Shown one piece after another: positions 47,461 through 61,700 of a stretch of 64,000 bases of DNA; position 1 is the first letter of the stretch, and every line of letters starts with the position of its first letter. Source of the DNA: Burhinus oedicnemus (lineage: Eukaryota > Chordata > Aves > Charadriiformes > Burhinidae); the NCBI GenBank assembly GCA_008921705.1, contig VFFE01007631.1, positions 780,321-844,320 of the forward strand, written 5' to 3'. Both the position numbers and the translations under genes were made by a program. The notes below the pieces were generated by a model. That model was not told the origin of the DNA. It did no database searches and saw nothing but the letters and a program-made list of their open reading frames with translations.

Positions 47461-48954
47461 ATACTCTTTGTTGGTGCTTTCTTGAGGAATCAGGTCTTGA
47501 AACCACAGTGTTGTACTTGCCTAATTGTTTATCTAGGGTGTCAGCTCTACAGGGGAAATAATGTTAGTATTTATGGTAGCTTGTGACAGAAAATAGATCT
47601 TTGCTATCTCTCTTGCGGAGCATAATGAAACAATGCCATGATGGCCCAAGATCATTATAAAGATCTTTAGAAATATAATAACTGTGATTTTCTGCTGGGT
47701 GGGATCTGAAATGTGGGGTGTATCTGCCATTGCTTTTGACAGACATGCAGCACTTGTGAGACAAGGCCTGCAAGACTGGCAAAACAGAAAAAAGTTGGGA
47801 TTTCAATTACTGAATGCTTCTTTATAAACCTGAAATGTGCTGGTGGTATGGTAAATCTTGCTACAAATCTTAGTGCAGCCAGGTACCAGCCAGGCCAGCT
47901 AGGCAAGTTATCTGAAACAGTTCTACATGTGGAAACCCACGAAGCATATGCAATGCTTTCCTTTGCAACAAGAGGAGAGAAGGTGGCAATGCGAAAGCTT
48001 GGCTGTAGTGGCAGTGGAACCAGTGGTTTGACTTGGGTCATCATGTTGCAGGACTGTTTCAGAGGTCCTGGAAGAAGGCTGGAAATGCCTTGGAATTGCT
48101 CAGCTGTACGAAAGTGCAGAGAAATTATGATCTTGCAAAATGTTTCAGCTGGTGAAAAGCTTTTAGTTTTCTTTTTTCATAGCAATTTTAAAATTAGGGA
48201 GGAATTGTAGGAATTAATTTTATTTACATTGCCCATGCCCACAACATCTCAGGCTTCAGTGAAGTCTCCTGTATGCATCTCCTGAATGGAGAAGACAAGG
48301 AATGGCTACATGAAGTGCATTGCAGAAAAAAGGGAAACTAAATTGATGGAAGTCAACTGATACAAGCTTTTGTGTACGAGGGAAGCAAACAAAGCATGCA
48401 AGTTCTGTGAAGAACTCAATTTGACTCCTAGCTGGATGTTCTTTAGAGTTTGTGGATTTTTTTTGTTTTGTGTTGTATTGTGGAAGAAGTAAGAAGCCTG
48501 TTCTGATGGGAGCACAGATTAAAAAGTCAGTCAGCAGTATCTGGTACTGCTGTCTCACATTAGAGCAGGCTAGTCTTGGCCACACCCTTAAATGAGACTC
48601 AGCTTCTCTGCTCTGAATTCTGCGGGTCCTTACCCATGTATTTACCCAGTGCAGAAATTCATGCTTCTGTCTGAGATGTGGGATGATTTTGACACTAAAA
48701 AGCAGAGCGCTGGAGAGGTGCAGTGTTCAGAAGAAAGGGGTGTGAGCAGAGGACTTAAAATTGTGGTTTTGGGGGCTATGGAACATAGCAGTAGTGACCT
48801 CAGCTGACCCTAGTTTGCTTAGGAGAGCAGGGGAGCTTGTGGTAGTTGGTGCATGAAAAACAAAGGAAGATGGTCTACCTTGGTTTACATATTTAAATTA
48901 AATTGGTCATAAACAGGAACAGCACTGAAAGTTATGGAAATGCAGTTGAGTGGG

Positions 48955-49000
48955 TATAGTAGATATAGTATATCTAGATATAGATATAGTGGCTATAGTA
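48955..49000. repeat. (TATAGA/TATAGT)n microsatellite
   Basis: An imperfect hexanucleotide-type repeat built on TATAGT, AGATATAG and TATCTAGATATAG. The middle contains the palindrome TATCTAGATA. Confidence 0.85.
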
Positions 49001-51289
49001 GAATTTTAGTGGTTACCAAAAAAGAAGTAGACGATGTACGTCAGGTACATCATGGATTTAGAAGGATTCTGAATTTCTGTGACTGACAAAGGTGACCATG
49101 TGGGTTTTACTTTCTCACATAAATTAAAACCAGCTATTTGTTGGCAGGATATGTATTCTGACTTCCATCTATCACACAGTTTTTTGAGACATTTTCAAGG
49201 TGTTTGTAAAGTCTAATCTTCCAAAGGAGAGTATTAGGGTGCAAAACACACTAACTATGGAAAATATTGAGAAATGTGAATTTTGAGGAAAGTAATCGCG
49301 ATGTTGTTTAACTGCCTATACCCCACTTCCTTCCTGCTCCCCACTTTGTCAGAGTACTGGACTGTGTTGCCAGCTTCTCTGTAGCAGTGCTGCTTGTAGA
49401 TAGGAATTTTTTTTGTCCCTCTTATGCTTAATCCCAAACACCTATCATTCTGTCCTGATCTACGCAAGACTGGCATATAGGCATATCCTACTACTGTGTT
49501 GTTCCTACTCAAAGGAACTTAAGCTTAACTAATGCTTAAAAGGCCTTAGGCTGGATCTAAGCCAAGAGAATTTTTCTCCCGGATAAGTAACTTAAAGGTA
49601 CAGGTGATGAAATATTGTGTAAATATAAGGTACTCTAATCTAGTAGAGCCACTAAGTCTGCTTCATCAACTAGTTACTAGGAGATCATAAATACATCCAT
49701 GAGTAGAAATAGATTGAAGTCTCACCCAGGTCTCTGCCTAAATTTTCCCTTGCACAAATATCTAGGCACAAAACTTAAGTGGCCTGAAGTGCTATGTTGG
49801 TTGGTAGGCTTTTTTCTTCAGGGGATGCAAAAATTGTGTGGCCTAATTATTACTCCTATAGGTGTATTTTAGCTCCAATAGTTCTTAATAAATTTACCAT
49901 GCTAACTGAAGTCAATAAATGAACTGACATGAAACTGTTATTGAAAGCTAAGTCTGTCTGCATCATTAATTGCATGGTGTTTCATATCCTTGGAAGAAAC
50001 ATCTTTACTGTAAAAGAATCTGCCTACAAGGTCAGCTGTCCTTGCAAAGTTATGGTTTATAAATCAGATCTAGGTATTTATGCTGATAGTCAATTTTGTT
50101 CTTTTCTTGCTGTGCATAGTTCATAGTTTTTTTTCCTGAATAACGCCATTATGGAACCTTGTCTAAGCCCAATATGAGCAGTTGAGTTATTTACTAGCTG
50201 AGTCCTTGTCTGGTACTAATTAATGTAGATTTTTGAAATAATGTGATGAAACACTTTAATTTACTGTGTTTATAGAAACAATGTGAGCATGAGTAGAAAT
50301 AAGTGAATTCTGGGAGTAACTACTTCCGAACATTTATATACATACCCAGGTGTATTGATCTGAGTTCATGTGATTATTTCCAGGCAGTGCGTAAGTACTG
50401 CAGATCCCTTCTGTGATATCTCTACGCTTTTCCTAGCTGTGCGAGCAGATAAGACTGTTCTTGTCCTTACGCTCAAGTGTCTTGTTCCAGAGATGGGGGC
50501 TGCATAGTTTTTTGTAGGCTTGCTGAGTGCATTCTGCTCTGCTTGTATTCCACTAGGATGCTAGAAGCATGGCTTTAGCTGGCAGTGCCAGGCTGGGTGT
50601 ACAGCGTTGCCTGTTTCTTTGTTCACTTGCTGTTGCCTTCTTTTGCACTGATTTCTGTCTGTGTCCTTTGCCAAAGCCTTTCATGGCTTTAGCTGTTGCA
50701 GCTCCTTCCTCATTCAGTACTGAGAATGTTGTCTCCCTGTAACCAGCGATGTGTCCTGGTTAGATCTTCAGAAAGTATCTTCATCCTTTTGCTTCCTCTC
50801 ATGCCAAGGAAGAAATCCTAGCAAATGTCTTTAAATTTACTTTCCTGTTCATCTCCCTATTAACTTTCCTTTGCCTTAAGGCCTGCACGACTCTTGGCGG
50901 GACTGCTCATGGTCTAAGACATTTCTCTTCCATTCCCAGAAGAGATGCATCAGCACAACAGGGAAGAGCACAGGCAGGCTGGGAGCAAGGGGCTGGGGAA
51001 GAGGTGATATCGGCTTATTTCCCCAGCTGCCCCATGAGAAGGGTCCAAGGAGCCACAGCCAAAGACCGCAACAACTCACGCTGCCTAGTGGGGTCTCATT
51101 GTTTTGATGGCTGTCCTGTCTATATCCCCATGTTCTCATGTACTGCAAATATAATTACAAAGTCTTTGGGACAGATGCTATCGTCCTGGTGTTTATGCAG
51201 TCTCTGGCACAAATGTAACATTATTACAATAGAAACAGTATATAATAATCAATGGATTATTTTTTTTTTAGAGAGAGTTTTAACTAGAT

Positions 51290-51309
51290 AAAGCTCTAAC
51301 TAGAGCTTT
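51290..51309. repeat. Near-perfect 20-bp inverted repeat
   Basis: AAAGCTCTA and TAGAGCTTT form perfect 9-bp arms around a two-base centre, AC. A direct repeat, TAACTAGA, at 51281-51288 and 51297-51304 overlaps it. It could extrude as a small cruciform, or it may be an accident of local duplication. Confidence 0.8.
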
Positions 51310-54300
51310 AGCTGAAAGAGAATAGAAATACAAAGCTGAAATAATTGGAAAGGTTGGTATTTATTTAAGGAAAAAATGAATTTAAGGGTTTGTTAAAACT
51401 TTTGGATAATGTTGCATATTCCTTCCATATATTATCTTTATCCCCTCTTATAGTGTTTGGTATTAAACTAGCCAGTAAGCTGTCCAAAGCACAATTATTT
51501 TCCCAAGTGTATTTATATAGCAAGTAGCATGTCTTCATCTAGAGAGAGGAGCTTTTTGTGTATAATAATAAAAAGCAATAGTATTTACTTTTGGAAGTAA
51601 AGCTAAAAATGATTTGGACTATGTGGAAAAAGTGTTTTCTTGTGTGGAGTCTAAAACCAGTAGGCCTTGTGTATGATCTTCCTTCCTGTGTGCTAGTTTA
51701 AACTACAAGTATAGTTGTAGTCTGTGGACATACTGCCTTAAAACAGACATAAGATCACATCCTGATGCATTTGTTAAGAGACTGATTATAATCGTTGGTA
51801 ATTAGAGTTGTACTTTATTTTAGCAAGAGTTTTCATCTACTTTGGATTCCCTTTTTTTACTATTGTTAATGTTGTTGCCATACGCTTACACTTATTTTGA
51901 CATCAAAAGAGTGATTCTTTATCTCTTATGTGACTGTCTCCGAGGTTGTACACAGGTCCTGTTGAGGAAAGAATAATATATTTTTATGTATAAAAATATT
52001 TATTACACAAGGCTAAAATTTTATTTTAGAGAGCTTTTATGTATGTCTGAAGCATTTCTAAAACATGATCTTCAGTTTCTGTAGCTCTGCAGTCTGATAC
52101 GAGCTTTCTAGCTGTCTCTAGTATTTTAAGTTCATCGTAGGTCTGCAGATCTCCCTTGTTACAAGGACGCTCTTGAAGCTGTCATTTGTATTTTATTCAG
52201 GAATAACATTGCTAAAGTTCTTGCTACTTCTCTGTTTTGTGACCCATTGTTATTCGTACATTCTTTTCTCTGTTCTAATTTTAAATCTGTCTGTATTCCA
52301 ATTTAGCTGGAGTGTTCAATGTATTCCTTTTTACGTTACTTACAAGTTTTTATGTCTCTTAGTGGCTTGATTTCAGAGAGAGATCTAATGGAGCCAGCTG
52401 GCTGAGAAATGAATTTCTCCATTTCACAGGAGAAAAAAACCAACCCAGCCTTTTTTTAGGAAAATGATATCTTTATTTCTCCAACATCCAGCTTTGAAAC
52501 GGAAATGAAGTTCTAAATTTTCTATGGAATTCAGGTTCTGAAAAAATCTTTCAGATATATCAAGCTAAAAAAAAACCCCACCCCAAACCCTGATGCCCTT
52601 TTAATGATTTATTAGCATTTATTTGAAATATTCTCAATGACTAACATATTAATGTTTTGGTCTTTTAATCTGATATTTGTTTTCACTGCTCAAAAAAGTG
52701 GAGAGAAAAGAATAGATACCTTCAGACATGATAAAGTACAGGAGACTCTCAAGCCACAGTGTAAGAACATGCAGAGAATGAAATAAAACTTCTGTTGAAC
52801 ATGGTTTTACCAACACGTCTTTTGATTTAAATTTAAGTTTTGAATAAGGCTAAAAAAGGCTTGGAAAATGCAACAACAACACTTAACCTACCAATATTTC
52901 TTTCAGCCAAATAAATTTAAAAACAATCCTGATATTTTTTCTGTGTAATGAAACAGCCTGCCTTTGACTATATTTCAGCCTGTCAAGACTATTTCAAAGA
53001 ACATGTGTAACATCACTACTTCTGACACGTTTCCTGAGTATATAGCATTCATTGTGCACTTTATGAAAACATGCATAGTTTAACTCAGATATGTTTTAAA
53101 AGGAATATAATACTACTCTTCATTGTAGTGTCCAAGCACCTCACAAATCCAAGAGTTTACCTAAAAAGCTTTGTTTCGGGAAGAATTGTTATCCTTGTGT
53201 GGCTTGTAATGAAAGTGAGAGCCTGGCTAGCCCTGCATCTTGTCAACTACTGCTGCTCTGCACTCAAAAGCATGACAGCACTTGTGCACGTTGTGTAGCC
53301 ATAGCAGAGTGGTGATTTGTCTGTGTTAATATGCCACGTATTTACCTGATTCTTGGATAGGCTTTTCAAAATGCTGTTGCAGCCTGGCTCCCCACAGGTA
53401 GGGCTGCGTGTTTGAAGTGTGCCTATGTTAAATAGTGTGTTGTCTTGCAGAATAAGCCTTTGAACTATGGTTGGTGGTGCAGTCTGGTCAGTGTGGGTCC
53501 CAGGGTCGAGCATAAAGGGGAGGGCTGTCTCTCACAACAGTATTTATTTAAAAAAAACCCAACAACCTCCTTTTTACACCACAGAGTGACTTTCTCAGCT
53601 GTAACCACGTAATGCGTCCTCAATACAGCTATTTTTTTGTGCTGCTGTACATCACCGTGGGCTGCGAATTGCTGTGATCGGTTACCGCTACATTTAACAC
53701 TGCATTCTTCTAAATCAAATGACTTCTGAGTGGTTATCTTGATTAAAGCACTTGAATGAATAAATAATACAGTGGACTTAATAGTGAGGGGAAGAAATAG
53801 ATCAAGTGGAGCTGTAATTCTTGAGAGGATACATTTTTCTCACTTTTTGATTTCATGGATTATTTAAAAGAAGTAGCTCTAATCACAATGGGGTTTTGTA
53901 ATGTTTTCATATAGTATAGTGGCATTTACTTTGATCTGTTGCTAATGTACTTAACAGGCAATACTGATATTTAACCTACAGTAACTTTCCATAAGGTACA
54001 GGCTGATGAAGATTTGCAAGCATTTGTTTCTTCTATGTTTTCTCTAGAAAATGAGTGGGAAGTTCAGAACTTCAACTTTGTAGCTCTTTGCACTGGTTTT
54101 GCATGGAAGAAAAGATAAAAATTAAGGTCTCTAATGCTGTACCACCAGTATGTCTTCATCTTCAGTCCTGAGATGTTGCTTTGCAGAAACTCATAATGTA
54201 ACAACAAAGATGGGACCAAATCAGAGTATTTCTGAGAATGGCAGTTCAAAGGGGGAAGTAGTCATACCAGTTCAGACACATCTGCTAAGATCTGGGGATG

Positions 54301-55711
54301 GGCATGTTCAGCTAATGAACAAAGAAAAAAAGCTACAACTGCTTTGAGTTCTCTTGATGCAGAACCTGGAGTAGGCTGCTTCTTGTTGTGTGTAATAAAC
54401 TGCTATTAAAAATACATGTTCAAACAGTACAAGGAAGAGAGGAATACAAGATTTATTGCAGTGTGTCATGTCTCCCCTCCACCACCACCCCCAGTCATGT
54501 AATCCTCAATATCTGGTCTTATTTTCCCAACTACTAAGGCAAGGAATCCTCATCGTCATTCTCCCCTGAAATGGGCAATTTAGAGAATGTCTGACTTCTG
54601 CAGAGATGTGACAGAATGGATAAAAGAAGCGGTATATGCGAAGACCAGAACACCCACCCTTATAAGTCTGTTCCTTTTGCTAGAGGAAAAAGGATTTTTT
54701 TAAGTGATAATGAACTTTTGAGTGCAACACTAAATTAAAACAAAGAAACCAATGCCCCAACCTATTCAGCTGCCCCAACCTATACCATTTGTTAATTACT
54801 CCACTCTCTAGCAGAAGATAAATAACTCCTAAAGATAAACAACATTTTTTATTGAATTTTTCCCTGGCAAACAGAATAGCTCACTTGGAATGCAATGAGG
54901 TCCCGGGATGAGGATAACTCTTAAGAAGAGAAAATGGTACCTACTACACAGTAAAGAAATGAGATAATAGAACATCAGTACCTAGTCAGTCTAACTTGCT
55001 GACAGGAGCAGGGTGCAACTAAATAAGATGAAAGCACTAGAGGGTGAAAAAAGTGAGAAGGGGTTAGCATTGAATTTTGTACATAGCAGTGTAAACTCTA
55101 AATAAGATACATAGAGTCATGAAACAAATATCATGCATAGAGGTCTCAGATGATGGGACTGTTCCCTCAGATTCCAACCTTTCTCCTTCTGAAAAAATCC
55201 AGTCAGTCCTTTCAGCATAGGGCATTTGTGGACTAGTGATGTTGGGTGCGAGGGGAAACCAAGCCTGATTCAGTGTAGCAAGAATGTAGATGTGTATATG
55301 GCTTTTGTGTGCTGTCATAAAAGAAGACATCAAAAGTAAACTTGAATGAAAAGACCGCTTTTTTTTAACTTCTGTTATGTCACTCTTGTGGTGTAGTGTA
55401 TAACAAATTTTGGATGCCTGCATAGAAACCTGCTTCTGCAGTAGCTCCTCTCTGTTAGTCCAGTGATCTGGCTACTTGACTAAGATGTAGAAGACTCAGG
55501 TTTAATGCCCCTCTATTCCAAGGGCTGTCTTCCAACTTTGTTTTATTTCTCAGGACACTACTTTAGGCACTGATCTAGAACATATGCTAAACTGGATTAT
55601 TCTCTCCTTTGCCGTAATTGATATTAGAGTGCTTATATCAACAGTTCAGTTTGAGTTGGTGGGGCCAAAACTGTTCTCACTAACCTGGGTGTAGGTTTCC
55701 TCCTTTGACCT

Positions 55712-55778
55712 AAGGGAGTGGTCCCCAAGGGGAGATGTGCTCCCTTGAACTGGAGGAGAGACCTTCAGTCTGCTCTCC
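55712..55778. other. Two adjacent short hairpins
   Basis: The first hairpin pairs AAGGGAG (55712-55718) with CTCCCTT (55740-55746). Inside it TCCCC (55722-55726) pairs with GGGGA (55729-55733) around AA. A two-base turn is too tight for RNA, so the inner stem would open slightly. The second pairs GGAGAG (55755-55760) with CTCTCC (55773-55778) around 12 bases. No known RNA family is recognised. Confidence 0.5.
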
Positions 55779-58700
55779 CCTGTACAGGATAAATGCCCTA
55801 ATAGTTGCTGGGGGTGGAGGGTAATGAGGACAGTGACTATGGGGTTGGCAAAGCCACAGTGGTGGCAGCATGACCAATTTTGTAGTCAACTACTATGATT
55901 AGCCCTTTGTTATCTCTGTGAAGAAGCCCAAGAAGGGAAGCAAAATGTTTATCCAATAGGGCATGAAAATGTTTTCTCTCTCAGCTTTGGTAACAACCAT
56001 ATCTTGAGTGGATCCAAATTCATGACATTTTTAGCTCCCGCAACCATTAAACTGGTAACTCTTCCTTGCGCAGGTGGAGCCTGTTATGGCACATGCCTCT
56101 GCTTGGTAGGGGTCTGGGGCAGAAAGGTGTTCTTGTGCTGTATGCTCGTAGATGATCTGAAGACCAGTGAAAATCGATGCACCCTTGGCAAATTATGATT
56201 TGGGAGCTCATTATCTCTTTGCGAAACTCATTTTCCAGCCTACTGATTAAGCTTATAAAAGCACAGTTTTAATATGCCTCCTTCTCTGTTTTTAATTCCC
56301 TGGCTGACAGTAAAGAAAATTCTGACCAACTCTCAGGACAATTTATACTCTTCTTTTATCTTGATGGCATATTGATCCTGCTGAACATTCCTTCTGCAAA
56401 ATAATGAACATGCATTTTAAACCCAGTTCATAGAGGCTGTGCAGTGAGCTTTTTTCTTCCTAGGGGCAGTTTGCTGTTTTTGTATTCTGATAGCAGGTAC
56501 AACTTAGGAGGTATGGGTCAAGGCTCTTCTGTGGAAAATTTTTTCTGATCTCTGTCACTCTTTCTCTGTCCTTGATTAAAGTTTCCTGACACCTAATGGT
56601 CTTATTGTTTTGAAGTTTTAATCTCACATTAAATTATAGAAAATTGTCCTAGTAACCAAAACAGCGGCTGTATTTACCTAGGGAAAAACTCATTGAAAGT
56701 GGTCTTCGAAATCTGTCTGTGGCCTGAAAAAACATGGGAAGCTCTGTGTTTATTCCACTAGCTCTGCATTTGTTTACTTTTTTTTCTTGAATAAAAGTAG
56801 CTCTAAAAACCCCCCACATTCCACAAATAAAGGAACCCCCAAAGAAGCTTCTAGCGCAATGTAAACCAAGCTCTAAAACCGAAAACCCCTCTTACACCAA
56901 AGGAGGGAGAGGAGCCCAGTTGGCTTGGGGAAATTCACTGGTGTATTAAAGCACATTAAACTCAAATCCTACCTTACATAGAGGTCGCTTTCCTCCTCTG
57001 AGAAGCCCCAGGGTGTGGGAGCACACACAGTCTGCAGCAGCGCTTGCTCAGGCAGTCCCTTTGCTTCAGTTCACTTTGGGCTCTTACTGAATGTAAGCAG
57101 CAGCTGGGACTATCTGCATGTAATTTTTCACCACTGCGAGTAGGGCCCGAGTCTCTGAAAAGGAAATAAAGGCTTCAGGATTTGTCCCTGGAATAATGGC
57201 AAATTCAGGCATATTTCTTTGCAATGCAAGCTGAACTATCTGTATTTTTCAAACAAATAATTATTGCCTCACTCACCCTACACTCTGGAGGCTAACAGGC
57301 TCCTGATCATATGAATGAGGTAATCTTTCAGCAACTTAACACTAAACTTGAGAACAGATGAAATAAGGAAACCACTTAGAGGAAAATAACCTCTCTGTGA
57401 CAGCCCTTTCTCAGAAACACAAGATTTGCTGTTCAGCACCAGCAAGTGTGTAGGGAACCAGCTGAATGGGAGAATCTGTCCACTCCTCTAAGTACTTAAT
57501 GGGACACTTAGTTTCCCTTGCTAAAGAAAGGCTGGTGACATCTGCATTTAGTTGAAGAAGCTAATGGCAGAGGGAGACAAGGAAAAGCTATGCTGTAAAG
57601 CAAGAGGACCAGATTAATGTTCCTTTTAGGTTGAAAACATCCTTTCTTTCTCATCTGAAAATCTGAGGCCTCAGTGGAACAAAAATGCTTGAAGTACTGA
57701 AAGATTAAGTATAACACAGTTGTTAAAGGAAAGGAATAGAGACTGTGGGTTTGGCTAAGAGATGGGAATGGGTTCAAAAAGGAGTGTGTCTCAGTTATAC
57801 ATAGGAGTGTGTAATGTTTAGAATTCATCTAATGCTAATAAAGTGTATGTATATTTGGAAACGGTGGTCTTCTTAAAAACAAACTTTGCATCTTGTGTTT
57901 AGACAGTGTAACTTTCTATGACTGAAGATAAGATGGCAAGTGATTTTTAGTTTTTTTAGATTTGGGTGAAAACAAAAATTCTCTGTATAATCCAAGAGGA
58001 AGTTTAATTCCAGATTTATTTTCACAGCAGATTGTCAGGTCTGTTATGGTCAACATGAAAACTCTTTTTCAAAACACCCCCAGGTGAGCTGAAGCTCATC
58101 TATGATACTAGATTTAGATTCTGCCAGGAGGGGCTAAAACATCTAAAACCAAAAAGCAGACAAATTGTGAAACAAAGAGGAACTTTAAAGCAAGAAATGA
58201 GCTGTTTGTAATGCTGTTCTAAAGGACTGGGAGAATGTATTTGTTGCAACTGAGCAAGCAGGTTTCCATAAAGCCAGAGAAGCTGAAGGAGTCTTGTGTG
58301 TGTTTGTTAATCCAATTCGCAATTTGTTACCACAGCCATTTCTCATTCAAGTTTACCTCTGCTAATATTGAAACATGTTGGTCCTTTGATGTATGTTGTT
58401 GTGTACTAGTATGACTAACAGGGATTTATATATTCCAGTTCTATGGTCTGTACCCAGATGAAACTGATGCTAGGGTTATTTACAATCTGTTCAGGTCACA
58501 TTTTTGCCTTTGGTAAAATTCTGCATAAACTGGATTTGGGTTCTGTATGATATTTCAATGCAATATGATATTTCATGATAATTTTTCTCACTTGTGCTCC
58601 CTGTTCTGCTAACGGTTTGCATTAGAGAGGTTTAAATTACAATTGCTTTGACAAGAAAGAAAGTGAACTAGTTGGTTCTGAGGTTGAATACTGTTCAGTT

Positions 58701-61700
58701 ATTTAAAATTGGTGCACGCTCTCTCTAGATGTCAATAATGTAAACAGCCATGACAATTTTTAAGCCATGTGTTTGTGTGAGTATATTTGATTATAACTAG
58801 GGAGGAATTTCTCATGTAGTATTGATTTAAATTTTTTTTTTCCTTGTGGCTACAGCACACTGACTAGGTATAGTAAGAATGATATAAATTGGTCATCTAT
58901 GTTAGCTGGTTTCTGAATTAAATCTGATCTTTCAGAAAAGAAATCTGGGTAGTAGTGTGAATTGCTTATACCAAGGCGCTTCACGTGGGCTTAATACTGA
59001 GAAATGGCTAAAAAAGCAAAAGTGCGGTGTTTTTAAATGCAGATAAACACAGGTATGAGAAATACAAAGCAATGGGAGAAGGAATGGAGAGTGTTTGGAG
59101 GTTTCCAAAGTTTCATTGTAAGAAGAACTGAAAATACTAGTAGAGGCCTGGTTGGAAAACAGGCAGGTAAGAGGGGACATAATAGCTATATATGGATGAC
59201 TATAATGTCTAGAGAGGAAATCCATGAGATCCGTCCCAAATATAAAACAATATAAGTCCCAAATATAAGCCGACTTCTGTCAGGTTATTTTGTGGGAAAG
59301 GTTTGCTTGTTTGTGTTGTGGCAGTTGAGGCTGCCCTTTTAAGCATCCTTTTTTTCCCTGAAATTTTGTGAAACGCTTGGTGTTGAGGTATGTTCTAGAC
59401 AAGGCATATGGCTAGATAAACTACTTGTCTAAGACTTTCTCTGTTCCTAAACAATGGAAATGCACTTTGGTTGAATTGTTCCCTTAGAAGGCCATTTAGG
59501 CTGCAGAATTTATTTCACAGACCCTCTGGCAATCACTGTGCACCTTCAGAACTCACTCCCAAAAAGGCGGAGTACCTCTTAAGAGAGCAAAGAATTTCAC
59601 TTTTGAACTGTGCGTGGGAATTTCATATGACTTATAAAATTGAAGAATATTTTGTTTTGAAAAAACTCCCCTGTGCTTAAAGCTAGCAATCAACTGAGCT
59701 TTGTGGAATTTCACATTCATGGTGAAGTAATGATATTGGCTTAAATCTGGTAAAAGCAAGTCTAGGATATCTTCAGAGCTCTATACAAGAGGATAATAGT
59801 GATAAAAAGATAAGGAATTTTTTTTTCTGGTTAATAATAAATGATAATCTTGTTTATTTTATGTTTTTTTGGTTTTGTTTTTTTTCTTTAAGAGAAATGC
59901 AAATCTGGCAAACAGAAGTTATATCATAGGAGAATCAGCAGTAGAATTTGGCTTGTGTATGGATTGGTTAATAGTCTTTGGACTTGCCCTTTTATTTGGA
60001 ATTTGTTCTCTTCTATTGAGTTTTTTTATCCTCTTGCAGCCACTCTGTCTCCTTACATGTATTTAGATACCAGTAGCAAATTGTGAGTGAGTGGGGTCTT
60101 TCCAAATCCTGGAGGAGAGGGGAGGAGAAATGCTTTTGCTTATGCATTGTGTCTTTCTATATGAAAAGAGAAAGCTCCTTAGATGCTAATTGCTAAACGG
60201 GTAATCAGACTGTGTCCAAAACTACTTTAAAATGTGTTTAGAAGAGTCAGCTTCTCTGATCTCAAATAATACACAAAATAGTGAGACAGACATAGGGATT
60301 CATGGCATGGAGACAGATTTTCAGTTTGGAAATGAGCAAGATGTCTTTTAGTCATAATGAGGTACATTTGGAGAGCTCTTTATGGGATATATTCATAGCA
60401 CTGTGGTCTTATATTTGTTCTGGCCAGAATAACTGTTTGAAATCACACTGAAAGCTTGCAAAACTATTTAATGTTATACAGAGTGAAAATAATTTCTTTA
60501 CGAATAAAGTTTGTAAGATTAGAGAATCAAATAGCTGGGGGCATGTTCCTTCAAGGATTAATGGTGAAATATTCAGGTTTGGTTTATTTTTCCATGTTAA
60601 TGAATTCAGGCGTTTCTTTTTATTTTATATGTGAAGAGTAGATAAATAACACATTATATTGCAGTGGAATTACTGAATTTTCTATTATTTATAGAGAACT
60701 TGAAACAGAACCTTGGATTTTATGGGTCCATGTGGCATATCCTTCAGACCACTTATAGGTACAGTGTGATAGGAGTGAAGTGCCTGTTTCTACTAAGTAC
60801 AGAGATTTGTTGATTGACTGCTTTCTATGAATAAGTAGTTAATTACTGATAGAACATGTTGGGGCTGTTTTCCCCCCTTGCTTATGGAGTTTTGATAGAT
60901 TGAGGGGGGGGACTGCTGCGGTCCCAGGTTGTGGAAGGTGTTTGGGGTTGGGAGCATCTAGCTAATCGCTCTTTCCCCACATGGTGAGCGAGGGGTATGT
61001 CAGCAACAGTTTTCATAGGGGTACGTGATGTGACCTGCTGGGATGAAGGCTGGTCTTGCTGGCTGCTGAGGGCTGCGATGCAGCCACTGTGAGCTGTGCT
61101 GCCCAGCCAGCTTTTAACCTACTTCTGCTCACATATGTGTGCAGGTGGAAGTGCATTCACCTTAGTCAAGCTGCTCCTGCACCTTGTGGGAAGAGCTGGG
61201 TCTCCCAAAAGTACACAGCCACCGCTCCTCTGTGCATAGCTGCAGAGGTGGCCAGCTTCTCGACTGAGTCTCAGTTTATAAGGACCTGTCCTGCAGCTTG
61301 GTGCTTTGTCTCCTTTATTTACTGAAAAGCATAGCCTGCAGCAAGAGAAAGATGGGATGACAGCTGTGATGCTGGGCTAGGATTTCATTGTGTGCGTATC
61401 GCTATAGAGGGAAGAAACCCAGATGTTGCAGAAGCTGTACTTGCTGTCAGTGGAAAAGGAGAGAAATTGCACACAGTGTCTTAAGACGCTTTGATGTTTT
61501 TAATAATCTCATCTGAAGACCAAAAGGCAAGCGATGACTTCTGATGTTATAAGTGTCCTAAATAATAAAATAAATCAAGATTCACATTTTGGAAACCTAT
61601 TCAAGGGTAGACCGTGCTTTAAACACTCTTGCTTGTGAAACTGATATTACGCTGAGATACTTCATTGTGGATTTGTGTGATGAGGTATCAAACCTGTCTA

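Noticed and set aside
59130..59230. Possible old CR1 fragment
   Set aside because: Only one short phrase (GGGGACATAATAGCT) resembles CR1, with no ordered second block to support it.
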